Below, piece by piece: positions 8,653 to 17,118 of a DNA stretch of 64,000 nt. The translations under genes were made by a program, and so were the position numbers. Source of the stretch: Halomarinibacterium sedimenti. GTDB taxonomy: Bacteria > Bacteroidota > Bacteroidia > Flavobacteriales > Flavobacteriaceae. Numbering within the stretch: the stretch's first letter is position 1; every line of letters starts with the position of its first letter. Below the pieces are notes generated by a model. The model was not told where the DNA came from and did no database searches. It saw nothing but the letters and a program-made list of their open reading frames with translations. The stretch spans positions 310,001-374,000 of the forward strand of contig NZ_JAHWDP010000002.1 in assembly GCF_019312585.1 (NCBI RefSeq), read 5' to 3'.

Positions 8653-9963
8653 ATGAAATCCATCATTTTTTTTCTAAAAAGAGTGACTATACTGTCGCTG
8701 TTTTTTATTCTCTTTTCTTGTGGGGGAGATAAAAACAGATCTCACGGTTCGTCTAAAAACCATATCATCCCTAAAACCCAAACTTTAAAGGTAACTCCTA
8801 AAGAAAACACAACAAGTATTTCTGCTTCGGTTATAGACAATTTAGAAAATTACAATGCTGAAACTGGTACCTACACCTTTTCCGACGATGCTGATGAAGT
8901 AGAAGATTTAGAAGTTGGTACCGTTGTATTGTTTGAAGGACATTCGCTACGCAAAATCAAAAGCGTAAAAAAAGAGAGCGGTAAAATCATGGTGGAATCG
9001 GAGTTCGCTCGCCTCACCGATTATTTTAAAGAGGCTGATATTTCCTATAGCACCCCCGTTACTTGGGATAAAGCGGGTGTTGCCGCTGCCAACGTAAAAG
9101 TGGGACAACCTATAGCTACTATAGTGCCTCCGTTACTTACCACTTTGGATGGTGAAGAGGAAGGACTCCATGTAAAAATTGAAAGAGAAATACGTGGCTG
9201 GAAAATTGAATTTGAATTGACTCCCGAAGCAGGCGACAAACTTAAAATTAAGCTCACAGCTACCAAAGAACGTGTATGTAGCATTACCGCCGAAGGATTT
9301 ATTTCTTCCTTTACCAGTAATTCGTCTATACAAATTGAAGGCGGTGAAACGCAACAGTTTTCTTATAACAATGACGGACTTGAGGGTGAAGTAGAATTAA
9401 AATTTGCAGCGGTTGGATTAGGAAGCGAAATTGCCATCCTTGAAATTCCCGCAACCATTGAGCGCACTATCCTTGTACAAGGCATTATTCCTATAACACT
9501 ACGCTTAAAAGCCAATCTTAAAATTTATCCAGAAGTGGCTGCAGGTAGTAGTAGCCAAGCGAGTATGAAACTTACGTATAACAGCAATCTCGGATTTTCC
9601 TATAACGGTAGCCGAATGAACACCACAGGAAATGTTTCAAGCGATACGGCAGAACAAACTGGCGATAGCAATACCGCAACGGCAGGGATAGCAGGAATGG
9701 GTGTAGGGGTAGAATTTCCTCGGTTTGAAATAGGGATATTAGGCAATACCGTTGTCCCCTACTTATTATTAAACACACACGCTTCGTCGTATTTAAGCAC
9801 AGGCCTTTTGGATAATAGACCCTGCCATACCGCCACCCTTAAATACGCAGCACATGCAGGCGTAAATATGAATTTTCTTGGCGTCATGACCATAAATAAT
9901 GACTACAAAATTGCAGAACAAGAGAAGCGATGGAAGGCCGAAGGCTCACATTGTGGTGATTAA
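8653..9963 (+). CDS. Large lipoprotein of unknown function
   Basis: A 436-residue protein with a lipoprotein signal: hydrophobic residues 11-21 and the lipobox LFSC with Cys23, followed by GGDKN. The mature protein is beta-rich, with many TxT and VxV strands. A central stretch (about 130-240) holds EIRGWKIEFELTPEAGDKLKI, and the C-terminal part (about 270-400) is glycine- and serine-rich with a possible beta-barrel or adhesin-like pattern. I do not recognise a domain. It is a single gene. TATCTTTA at 8616-8623 is a seven-of-eight match to the -7 element. Confidence 0.75.
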   Translation: MKSIIFFLKRVTILSLFFILFSCGGDKNRSHGSSKNHIIPKTQTLKVTPKENTTSISASVIDNLENYNAETGTYTFSDDADEVEDLEVGTVVLFEGHSLRKIKSVKKESGKIMVESEFARLTDYFKEADISYSTPVTWDKAGVAAANVKVGQPIATIVPPLLTTLDGEEEGLHVKIEREIRGWKIEFELTPEAGDKLKIKLTATKERVCSITAEGFISSFTSNSSIQIEGGETQQFSYNNDGLEGEVELKFAAVGLGSEIAILEIPATIERTILVQGIIPITLRLKANLKIYPEVAAGSSSQASMKLTYNSNLGFSYNGSRMNTTGNVSSDTAEQTGDSNTATAGIAGMGVGVEFPRFEIGILGNTVVPYLLLNTHASSYLSTGLLDNRPCHTATLKYAAHAGVNMNFLGVMTINNDYKIAEQEKRWKAEGSHCGD

Positions 9964-9992
9964 TTGGTAGTAAAGTGTTGTTTAGCCTAATA

Positions 9993-12026
9993 TCATTTTT
10001 TATCATATTTTTCGAACCACGCCAGTGTATGTGCCACCTTAGTAATTAAATTACTAGGCCTATTGGCAATACCATGTGAAGCTTCGGGTATTTCTACCAA
10101 AACAGTTTCAATCTTACGCAGTTTAAGCGCATGATATAATTGCTTTGCTTCACTGGGTGGAGTTCGTAAATCGTCCATTCCAACCATCACCATAGTGGGC
10201 GTTTCAACATTTCCTACCAATGAAATTGGAGAAAACTTCCAATAGTTTTCAAAATTCTCCCAAGGTTGTCCAGGATATCGTGAATTAGCATACCCGTAAT
10301 AGTTATCCGCCACTAGTGTTTTACTAATCCAGTTCATTACTGGTTTGGCAACGACAGCTGCACGAAATCGGTTATTTTTACCAATAATCCAAGCGGTCAT
10401 GATTCCTCCTGCACTGCCTCCTGTAACAAACAATCGATTTTGATCTATTTTACCACTTTTTAAAACCTCATCTACTCCATCCATAACATCGTTATAGTCT
10501 TCACCTGGATAATTGTTGTATAAAAGATTACCGAATTCTTCCCCATAGCTTGTACTTCCACGTGGATTAGGATAAAAAACAAAGTACCCAGCTGAAGCAT
10601 AGAGTTGCATTTCAGCAGAAAAGAACGGACCATAATTTAAAATGGGACCGCCATGATTTTCTACAATAAGTGGGTGTTTTTTGGTTTTATCGTAATCGGG
10701 AAGGTACAATAACCAACCTTGTAAATTTCTTCCGTCAATTGAGGATTTGTAGTTTATTTCTTCAAGGGTAGCCATCGTTTTAAAAGCCAATAAATCCTCA
10801 TTAAGCATCGTTAAAAGTCTAGGCTTGGTACTAGGTTTATCTAATAACGCAACATCGGCTGGACGTTCTGGATAGGAAATAGTATATGCTATTTTTTCAT
10901 TGTTAGAGATGCTAAAGCTCCCACTGGCATAGGGTCTTCCAAGGGTTGTACCACCAAGGTTGTCAACCAATTCGGAAACATTACCGTTTAAATCCATATA
11001 CCCTATTTTGGTTTTCCCTATATCGTTATACTGAATATAAAATCCTTTTCCATCTGGCGCCCATTCGGCAGTATCCACATCCCGATCAAACTTTGCAGAA
11101 ATTACTTTATTAGCACCGCCATTAATATCCATTACATATAACTTAGTCACTTGATAGGCCTGCACCTTATCTTCATAACCTAAATAGGCAAGTTTTTTAC
11201 CATCAGGGGAAACTTTTGGCGCATAATCTGGACCTGAAACCGTAGTTAATTGCTCAAATAATTTGGTATAAATATCTATGGAATACACTTCGCTATTTCT
11301 AAAATCGTATTCCCAATCCGTATTCCGATTGCCAGAAAAATAGATTTTCTGTCCGTTTTTAGACCACGACAAGCTTCCACCGTGATTAAAAGAACCCGAT
11401 GTAAGCTGTCTTGGAGAGCCTCCCTCCGCTGGTATGACAAAAATATGCGAAAAGCCAGGTTTTAAATATCCTGCTCCATCAGCTTCGTGTTTTAACCTAT
11501 CTGTGATTCTTGGGGATTCTACCCATTTGGCCCCTTTTGGCTTTTCTGGCATTTTGGCTAACACAGGAGGTTTTGCGTTTACCTTCATGCTAAACGCAAT
11601 CTGCGTTCCATCGGGCGACCATTCAAGATTAGACGGACTATTTTCTAATTGCGTTAATTTAGCCACAGTACCTGTTTCGGTCCAATACAAATAGATTTCG
11701 CTTCCTTCTTCAGAGCTACTTACAAAGGCTATTCGGTCGCCGGTTGGAGACCATTGCGCATTACTTTCGTTCGCTTCTCTTGAAGTTACCTTGTGATGAA
11801 TTTTTCTCCCATCGGTACTCAACAACCACAAATCGCCTTTGCTTCGATCTTTCATAATATCAAACCCCTTTCGCTCATATACAATATAATCTCCGTTGGG
11901 AGATAGTTTAGGATGGTTAGCATATTCTAGCTGAAAGACATCCAAATACTCAAAGTTGGATGACACTTGGGCAGCTATCTGAAATGAAATGAAAAGGACT
12001 AAAAAGCTAAATAGAAATTTTTGCAT
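9993..12026 (-). CDS. Exported S9 family prolyl-oligopeptidase-type peptidase
   Basis: The 677-residue protein has a signal peptide (1-19, ending AAQ). An N-terminal WD40/TolB-like beta-propeller (about 30-400) has repeated SPDG and WSPDGTQIAFS-type blades. The C-terminal alpha/beta-hydrolase domain has the nucleophile in GGSAGG (Ser538), the acid in MDDLRTP (Asp619) and His651 in ASHG. This is the dipeptidyl/acylaminoacyl-peptidase layout, suggesting periplasmic release of di- or oligopeptides. It is a single gene downstream of, and in the same direction as, the HAD hydrolase, separated by a hairpin. Confidence 0.93.
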   Translation of the reverse strand: MQKFLFSFLVLFISFQIAAQVSSNFEYLDVFQLEYANHPKLSPNGDYIVYERKGFDIMKDRSKGDLWLLSTDGRKIHHKVTSREANESNAQWSPTGDRIAFVSSSEEGSEIYLYWTETGTVAKLTQLENSPSNLEWSPDGTQIAFSMKVNAKPPVLAKMPEKPKGAKWVESPRITDRLKHEADGAGYLKPGFSHIFVIPAEGGSPRQLTSGSFNHGGSLSWSKNGQKIYFSGNRNTDWEYDFRNSEVYSIDIYTKLFEQLTTVSGPDYAPKVSPDGKKLAYLGYEDKVQAYQVTKLYVMDINGGANKVISAKFDRDVDTAEWAPDGKGFYIQYNDIGKTKIGYMDLNGNVSELVDNLGGTTLGRPYASGSFSISNNEKIAYTISYPERPADVALLDKPSTKPRLLTMLNEDLLAFKTMATLEEINYKSSIDGRNLQGWLLYLPDYDKTKKHPLIVENHGGPILNYGPFFSAEMQLYASAGYFVFYPNPRGSTSYGEEFGNLLYNNYPGEDYNDVMDGVDEVLKSGKIDQNRLFVTGGSAGGIMTAWIIGKNNRFRAAVVAKPVMNWISKTLVADNYYGYANSRYPGQPWENFENYWKFSPISLVGNVETPTMVMVGMDDLRTPPSEAKQLYHALKLRKIETVLVEIPEASHGIANRPSNLITKVAHTLAWFEKYDKK

Positions 12027-12056
12027 AATTCAATATTTTGAAGAAGATAAAGGTAA

Positions 12057-12081
12057 CGGTTTTCAATTTTAATTGAAACCG
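12057..12081 (-). terminator. Short hairpin between the HAD and S9 genes
   Basis: CGGTTTTCAATT (12057-12068) pairs with AATTGAAACCG (12071-12081) apart from one bulged base. It lies 15 bases beyond the stop of the leftward HAD gene and about 30 bases before the S9 start, so it probably ends the HAD transcript. GC content is low and no T run is obvious. Confidence 0.4.
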
Positions 12082-12095
12082 ATTATACCTTAAAA

Positions 12096-12788
12096 TTATA
12101 GTATTTGAAGCATTTCCGATGCTTTAGAAAGCAATCTAAAATTAGGGTGTTCAACTGGCTCTTTTACCATTTCGTGCTCCCAAGTGGTATGAAACGGAAT
12201 ATGAAATGCGTGCCCTCCTATTTCTAGCACCGGAAGAACATCACTTTTCACACTATTCCCCACCATTAAAAACTGGTGCGGTTCTATATACAGTTGTTTC
12301 ACCAAGTTTTGATAGTGTTTTGGCGTTTTGTCTGATACGATTTCAATATGGTGAAAATAAGGTTCCAAGCCCGATTTAATTAACTTTCGTTCTTGGTCCA
12401 ATAAATCGCCTTTGGTTGCCATAATCAATTGGTATTTTGAAGATAATTGCTTTAAAGTATTTTCAATTCCTTCTATTAACACCACAGGTGCGTTGAGCAT
12501 TTCTTTGCCAATGGCAATAAGTTTTTCAATCACAGAAATGGGTAATTTCCCTTCAGAAAATTCAATGGCGGCCTCGATAAGTGATAAGGTAAAGGGTTTA
12601 ATTCCGTATCCATACAACGGAAGGTTTTTCATTTCCATATCGAACAGGAGCTTATTGCACTCTTCTTCTTCCATATAATCCTTTAGTAGAACACAAAATT
12701 GTTGTTCGGTTTCTCGGAAAAGGGTTTCATTTTCCCATAAGGTATCATCGGCATCAAAGGCAATGGCTTGAATTTTGGATAGCGGCAT
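12096..12788 (-). CDS. HAD-superfamily hydrolase
   Basis: A 230-residue haloacid-dehalogenase-type phosphatase. Motif I is FDADDTLW (nucleophile Asp12, general acid Asp14). Motif II is in IMATKGD, and motifs III/IV are in DKTPKHYQ and GNSVKSDV. The inserted helical cap between motifs I and II is the C1 type. Such proteins hydrolyse small phosphate esters such as nucleotides or sugar phosphates; the substrate cannot be told. It is divergent from the membrane protein at 12952, with 163 bases between the two starts. Confidence 0.88.
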   Translation of the reverse strand: MPLSKIQAIAFDADDTLWENETLFRETEQQFCVLLKDYMEEEECNKLLFDMEMKNLPLYGYGIKPFTLSLIEAAIEFSEGKLPISVIEKLIAIGKEMLNAPVVLIEGIENTLKQLSSKYQLIMATKGDLLDQERKLIKSGLEPYFHHIEIVSDKTPKHYQNLVKQLYIEPHQFLMVGNSVKSDVLPVLEIGGHAFHIPFHTTWEHEMVKEPVEHPNFRLLSKASEMLQIL

Positions 12789-12809
12789 AGGTTTCTAATT
12801 TCTGAATTT

Positions 12810-12841
12810 TAAAAGTACTTCTTTATAAATGTCTTTTCAAA
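12810..12841 (-). promoter_or_regulatory. Candidate promoter of the HAD gene
   Basis: On the minus strand TTTG (12838-12841) and TACTTTTA (12810-12817) are 20 bases apart, fitting the -33/-7 pattern with one mismatch. The -7 element is 21 bases from the ATG. Confidence 0.4.
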
Positions 12842-12951
12842 TATTGAAAGTGTAAAGTTCATATAAAAATTACGTATAAATACATATTCCCTATGCTGCT
12901 GCTTATGAGTACTTTGCATTAAAATTAAGGCGCAAAAATTAATTTAGAATT

Positions 12952-13683
12952 ATGGATGCAACAAATAAAACTATCTCAAGTAATATGGTTCCAGGAATTT
13001 CCAACGACCTTACCAACCAACTTAGCGAAGACATTAATAATATGCTTTCGTTTGCAATACATAATGGTTTACCTATTAATCCAGAGGTAAATACACTAGT
13101 TCAAAATAGCAGTGTGGATGATTTATTTGGTGCCTATAATTTATTGCTTAAAAAAGTCTCACCTGCTACACCCAAATCCATTCAGTACACAAAGAGTTTG
13201 TATGACAATTCGACCAAAAAGACATTACTTAATAAACTTCCTTTAGTAAGAAATTTAATTCTACTCGCATTAGTATTCCTTTCAGCATTTATAATTACTA
13301 GCTTATTTCCTGAAGTAAACAACGATTCCCTTGATGAGGGAATTATGTCTAATAGTGGAAAGTCATTGCTTTTAAACTTAGTATTCCTAGCCTCTGTTTC
13401 AGGATTGGGTGTGGTATTTTACATGCTGAAAGATGTGAGTTCTTCTGTGAAAGATGGGACCTTAATTCCGGAGGATACTATTTATTATGTAGCCCTAGTT
13501 GTTTTGGGCGTGATCGCTGGATTAATTATGTCTGAAATCCTTTCACTTTATAATTCGGACCCCAACGGTATAAACCTTTTTAATAAAAGTGTTTTGGCTC
13601 TTACAGGAGGTTTTTCTTCAGATGCCATTTTCAGCATTTTACAAGGTGTCATTAATAAAATTAAATCCATTTTTACAGGATAA
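12952..13683 (+). CDS. Three-helix membrane protein paired with a GH19 lysozyme
   Basis: This 243-residue protein has a polar N-terminal part of about 95 residues, then three predicted transmembrane helices at about 101-119, 138-158 and 177-197, and an amphipathic C-terminal segment (about 222-242). I do not recognise the family. The stop is 11 bases before the GH19 gene in the same direction, so the two are surely co-transcribed. A membrane protein next to a soluble muralytic enzyme suggests a holin-like, anchoring or export role, but no holin signature is present and the large N-terminal domain is unlike typical holins. Confidence 0.7.
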   Translation: MDATNKTISSNMVPGISNDLTNQLSEDINNMLSFAIHNGLPINPEVNTLVQNSSVDDLFGAYNLLLKKVSPATPKSIQYTKSLYDNSTKKTLLNKLPLVRNLILLALVFLSAFIITSLFPEVNNDSLDEGIMSNSGKSLLLNLVFLASVSGLGVVFYMLKDVSSSVKDGTLIPEDTIYYVALVVLGVIAGLIMSEILSLYNSDPNGINLFNKSVLALTGGFSSDAIFSILQGVINKIKSIFTG

Positions 13684-13694
13684 AAGAAACGATT

Positions 13695-14312
13695 ATGATC
13701 ACTGAAGAAAACTTTAAAACCATCATCCCTGATGTAAATTGGGATTATGCCAAACAATATGTTTCCTTATTTGAAACAGTATTACCACGGTACAATATTT
13801 CAACGCCATTAAGAAAAGCATATTTTTTAGCGCAAGTAGCTCACGAAAGTGGTGGGTTTAAATATGCGGTTGAAAATTTAAACTATTCTGCCAAAGCATT
13901 GTATGGTGTTTTTAGAAAATATTTCCCTACACTAGAGGAAGCAAACTCTTATGCTAGACAGCCTAAAAAGATTGCAAATAAAGTCTATGCCAATAGAATG
14001 GGAAACGGTAATGAAGCGAGTAACGATGGGTGGAACTTTAGAGGACGAGGGTTAATTCAGTTAACAGGAAAAGATAACTACCAAGCCTTATCTAATCAAA
14101 CTGGGCAAAGTTTTATTTCGTCGCCAGAATTACTCGAACAACCCCAATGGGCATTAACATCGGCTTGTTGGTTTTGGAAAAAAAGAAATATTAATAAGTA
14201 TGCCGATACTGATGATATTCATATGGTCACAAAGCTTATTAATGGAGGGTATAATGGACTAACCAATCGTCAGCATTATTTAGACGAATTCAAGAAATTA
14301 TATAGTGTTTAG
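13695..14312 (+). CDS. GH19-family lysozyme/chitinase-like enzyme
   Basis: A 205-residue single-domain protein without a signal peptide. The GH19 catalytic pair is recognisable as HESGGF (Glu51) and AVENLNYS (Glu60). The family motif FRGRGLIQLTGKDNY and the C-terminal WFWKKRNINKYAD and TKLINGGYNGL follow. Such short GH19 proteins cleave chitin or, as phage-type endolysins, the glycan of peptidoglycan. Lack of a secretion signal together with the membrane-protein partner upstream fits a released or holin-dependent muralytic enzyme. No other phage genes are near, so a domesticated or toxin-like use is possible. Confidence 0.9.
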   Translation: MITEENFKTIIPDVNWDYAKQYVSLFETVLPRYNISTPLRKAYFLAQVAHESGGFKYAVENLNYSAKALYGVFRKYFPTLEEANSYARQPKKIANKVYANRMGNGNEASNDGWNFRGRGLIQLTGKDNYQALSNQTGQSFISSPELLEQPQWALTSACWFWKKRNINKYADTDDIHMVTKLINGGYNGLTNRQHYLDEFKKLYSV

Positions 14313-14327
14313 ATATAAAAAAAGACA

Positions 14328-14343
14328 ATAAACCAAAGTTTAT
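14328..14343. terminator. Probable bidirectional terminator
   Basis: ATAAAC (14328-14333) and GTTTAT (14338-14343) form a small stem with the loop CAAA. An A run lies on the left (14317-14323) and a T-rich tract on the right (14348-14361), giving a U tract in both directions. It lies between the convergent GH19 and NTF2-like lipoprotein genes. Confidence 0.55.
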
Positions 14344-14370
14344 CGCCCTTTCCTTTTTTTTAAATCTGGC

Positions 14371-14943
14371 TTATTTCTTTTTCTTCTTAGCAGGTGCGGG
14401 TACAACCGTTCCCATATCCAAGGCAGAGTCAAGCCTATCATACCAAGTTCTAGTTCGGGTAATTTTTCCATTATCAATTTGGTACACTTGATGCCAAGGT
14501 ATGTTATATGAGAAATCACTGCCCTTTAAATTTGCAGTATAAGTTCCCCAAACATGAACCCAATCACCTTTTAAATCACCTTCGTTTGCAACCAAGGAGG
14601 TCATTATAATTATTCCAGCGTCTTGATTACTTCGTAAGGAATCATTTACAGCCCAATAAGAAACTAATTGATCAATGTTTACAGAATCTTTAGCAGAAGG
14701 TCCTCGCATCATATATTCTGCAGTTACCATACTTCTTAAAGCGTCTGACTTATTGGTAATTAGGGCGTCAATAAAATTACCTACTAAAGCAATATTGGCT
14801 TCTTCGTTTGGGCTTATATCATAAAGCCTAGCTTTCTCCACAACTTCTGGAGTTACTTCTTCTTTTTCTTTACAAGACCAAACCGACAGACACACTGTGC
14901 AAAGTACAAGTAAATAAATACTGAGGGATTTACTTTTTTTCAT
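14371..14943 (-). CDS. Lipoprotein with an NTF2/SnoaL-like domain
   Basis: A 190-residue lipoprotein with lipobox VWSC (Cys24) followed by KEKEE. Residues about 48-175 have the cone-shaped NTF2-like pattern: an early helix (NIALVGNFIDAL), YMMRGPSA, then strands GDWVHVWGTYTA, SYNIPWHQVYQIDNGKITRTRTWYD. The tail is lysine-rich (KKKKK). NTF2-like domains bind small ligands or act as enzymes; nothing here identifies the substrate. The gene is alone, with a 7-bp inverted repeat in its leader. Confidence 0.75.
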   Translation of the reverse strand: MKKSKSLSIYLLVLCTVCLSVWSCKEKEEVTPEVVEKARLYDISPNEEANIALVGNFIDALITNKSDALRSMVTAEYMMRGPSAKDSVNIDQLVSYWAVNDSLRSNQDAGIIIMTSLVANEGDLKGDWVHVWGTYTANLKGSDFSYNIPWHQVYQIDNGKITRTRTWYDRLDSALDMGTVVPAPAKKKKK

Positions 14944-14964
14944 ATTTATTAATATTGGTTAGTT

Positions 14965-14983
14965 GTTACTTTTCGTAAGTAAC
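14965..14983. repeat. Inverted repeat in the leader of the NTF2-like lipoprotein gene
   Basis: GTTACTT (14965-14971) and AAGTAAC (14977-14983) are a perfect 7-bp inverted repeat with a 5-base centre, 22 bases upstream of the ATG. TACCTTTA at about 14990-14997 on the minus strand is a near -7 element, so the repeat would fall near the transcription start. It could be an operator or a leader hairpin. Confidence 0.4.
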
Positions 14984-15071
14984 TGATTTTAAAGGTACAA
15001 TAATAATCGATATGAAATTAGATATGTATCACATTAGTAATTCTGAAATTGAAAATGACATTGCAAACCTA

Positions 15072-16763
15072 TTATCGAATTAGTTTTTTATACTTAATTC
15101 GTTTCGGCATTAAATCACCACCTAAACGCTTCTTTTTATTTTCTTCGTAATCACTGAAACCACCTTCAAAGAAATAGACTTCACTATTGCCTTCAAACGC
15201 TAGGATATGTGTACAAATACGATCTAAAAACCAGCGGTCGTGACTGATCACCACAGCACATCCCGCAAAGTTTTCCAATCCCTCTTCTAAGGCCCGTAGT
15301 GTATTCACATCCAAGTCGTTGGTAGGCTCATCGAGCAATAGAACGTTTCCTTCTTCTTTCAGCGTCATGGCTAAATGGAGTCGGTTACGTTCACCACCTG
15401 AAAGCATCGATACTTTTTTGTTTTGTTCACTTCCAGAAAAATTAAAACGACTTAAATAGGCGCGTGAGTTTACTTGGCGCCCTCCCATCATTATAAGCTC
15501 TTGCTTATCGCTAAAGTTTTCCCAGATGGTTTTTTCAGTATCAATATTGGAATGTGCTTGATCTACATAGGCGATTTTAGCAGTATCACCCACTTCAAAA
15601 GTTCCTTTGTCGGGTTCAATTTCACCCATAATCATTTTGAAAATGGTTGTTTTTCCTGCACCATTCGGGCCTATTATTCCAACAATCCCAGCCTGTGGAA
15701 GTTTGAAATTTAAATTATCATAGAGCAGCTTATCCCCAAAGCCTTTGGCAACTCCTTTGGCTTCAATAACATTAGTCCCCAGACGAGGACCATTCGGGAT
15801 ATATATTTCAAGTTTTTCATCAAGTTGTTTTTGATCTTGACTCATTAATTTATCGTAATTCTGAAGACGCGCCTTTTGTTTAGTTTGACGACCCTTGGGA
15901 GCCATTCGCACCCATTCCAATTCACGTTCCAGCGTTTTTTGCCGTTTGCTGGCTTGTTTCTGCTCTTGTGCTAGACGTTTTGATTTTTGTTCTAACCAAG
16001 AAGAATAATTTCCTTTCCAAGGGATACCCTCTCCTCTATCTAGTTCTAAAATCCATCCCGCCACATTGTCCAAGAAATAACGGTCGTGGGTTACGGCAAT
16101 AACAGTTCCTTTATATTGTGCTAAATGATGTTCTAACCAATGAACACTCTCGGCATCTAAGTGGTTGGTTGGCTCATCGAGTAACAACACATCGGGCTCT
16201 TGAAGTAACAATCTACAAAGCGCCACACGTCTGCGCTCCCCACCAGAAAGAACACTAATAGGAGTGTCTCCTTCCGGCGTTCTTAGTGCGTCCATCGCTA
16301 TTTCTAACTTGGTATCTAATTCCCAGGCATTGGTAGCGTCTATTTTATCTTGAAGCTTGGCTTGTTTGTCCATGAGTTCCTGCATCTTATCAGGATTTTC
16401 ATACACCTCAGGCAAACCAAACATATCGTTTATTTTATTGTATTCGTCAAGGATATCCACAACTTCCTGTGCTCCTTCCTTTACAATATCTATAACAGTT
16501 TTAGATTCATCGAGCTTTGGCTCTTGTTCTAAGTATCCAACAGTATAGCCGGGTGCAAACACCACATCACCTTGGTGGTTTTTATCTAACCCAGCAATAA
16601 TCTTTAATAAAGTAGATTTTCCACTTCCATTAAGACCTAAGATTCCAATTTTTGCCCCGTAAAAAAAGCTTAAATAAATATTTTTTAAAACAGGAGATTG
16701 TGCATTCTGAAAGGTTTTAGAAACCCCAGACATTGAGAAAATGACTTTTTTATCGTCAGACAT
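15072..16763 (-). CDS. ettA: ABC-F translation factor EttA
   Basis: A 563-residue protein with two ABC ATPase domains and no membrane segments, the ABC-F layout, close in length to E. coli EttA (about 555). Domain 1 has Walker A GLNGSGKST (about 42-50) and [15 protein letters not shown]; domain 2 has GPNGAGKTT and LSGGERNRLHLA. The P-site tRNA interaction linker lies between (about 240-310, rich in K, R and Q). Both domains keep LLLDEPTN. EttA acts on the ribosomal E site to gate entry into elongation according to ATP/ADP. It is the second gene after a 59-residue membrane protein, 31 bases upstream. Confidence 0.95.
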   Translation of the reverse strand: MSDDKKVIFSMSGVSKTFQNAQSPVLKNIYLSFFYGAKIGILGLNGSGKSTLLKIIAGLDKNHQGDVVFAPGYTVGYLEQEPKLDESKTVIDIVKEGAQEVVDILDEYNKINDMFGLPEVYENPDKMQELMDKQAKLQDKIDATNAWELDTKLEIAMDALRTPEGDTPISVLSGGERRRVALCRLLLQEPDVLLLDEPTNHLDAESVHWLEHHLAQYKGTVIAVTHDRYFLDNVAGWILELDRGEGIPWKGNYSSWLEQKSKRLAQEQKQASKRQKTLERELEWVRMAPKGRQTKQKARLQNYDKLMSQDQKQLDEKLEIYIPNGPRLGTNVIEAKGVAKGFGDKLLYDNLNFKLPQAGIVGIIGPNGAGKTTIFKMIMGEIEPDKGTFEVGDTAKIAYVDQAHSNIDTEKTIWENFSDKQELIMMGGRQVNSRAYLSRFNFSGSEQNKKVSMLSGGERNRLHLAMTLKEEGNVLLLDEPTNDLDVNTLRALEEGLENFAGCAVVISHDRWFLDRICTHILAFEGNSEVYFFEGGFSDYEENKKKRLGGDLMPKRIKYKKLIR

Positions 16764-16794
16764 AAATAATTAGAAATTAAAGATTAATTAAAGA

Positions 16795-16974
16795 CTACAC
16801 ACGACCTTTTAATGCATTAAATACCCACGCAATAGCGAAGAAACCAATTCCAACAGAAGCAAACCCCCAGCCTGCAACATCGTCATATTTAAATGCCCCC
16901 ATAGCAATTAGGGCACATCCCACAATTATCATTATAAAGGTGGCCCAAGCCAGTACCGTATTTTTATTCATCAT
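16795..16974 (-). CDS. CAL67264-type small membrane protein
   Basis: This 59-residue frame starts at ATG 16974 (a second ATG follows at once). It has two transmembrane helices, about 7-27 (LAWATFIMIIVGCALIAMG) and 34-53 (GWGFASVGIGFFAIAWVFN), and the basic tail ALKGRV. I recognise it as the small conserved flavobacterial family labelled CAL67264. Its function is unknown. It lies 31 bases upstream of ettA on the same strand and has its own promoter candidate, so the microprotein and EttA probably share a transcript. Confidence 0.85.
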   Translation of the reverse strand: MMNKNTVLAWATFIMIIVGCALIAMGAFKYDDVAGWGFASVGIGFFAIAWVFNALKGRV

Positions 16975-17017
16975 TGTATTGAATTTTAATTGGTTAATTG
17001 AAATTCTCCCTCGTGTT

Positions 17018-17047
17018 CAATAATAAGTTTCACAATTGAAAAGCAAA
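17018..17047 (-). promoter_or_regulatory. Candidate promoter of the microprotein-ettA unit
   Basis: On the minus strand TTTG (17044-17047) and TATTATTG (17018-17025) are separated by 18 bases; the -7 element has one mismatch to TANNTTTG. It lies 43 bases from the microprotein start and is back-to-back with the promoter candidate at 17095. Confidence 0.5.
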
Positions 17048-17094
17048 TATCGGGAAATAATCACACAAATGAGGCATCATAATAAGGCATTTCG

Positions 17095-17102
17095 TATTTT
17101 TG
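17095..17102 (+). promoter_or_regulatory. -7 element for the carboxyltransferase gene
   Basis: TATTTTTG exactly matches TANNTTTG and lies 16 bases before the ATG at 17119. No clear -33 TTTG is present at the right distance. Confidence 0.4.
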
Positions 17103-17118
17103 AGCAAACTCTTATAGC

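Noticed and set aside
12952-14312. A prophage remnant based on the lysozyme and membrane protein
   Set aside because: No integrase, capsid, tail, terminase or att-like repeats are seen around it, and flanking genes are ordinary chromosomal ones.
15012-15083. A 23-codon frame (starting MKLDMYH) on the plus strand between the NTF2-like gene and ettA
   Set aside because: It overlaps the 3' end of ettA antisense, has no clear promoter, and I know no homologue; a frame this short is expected by chance.
15072-16763. An antibiotic-resistance ABC-F protein
   Set aside because: Length, linker position and motifs match EttA, and the short inter-domain linker differs from the long antibiotic-resistance-domain linkers.
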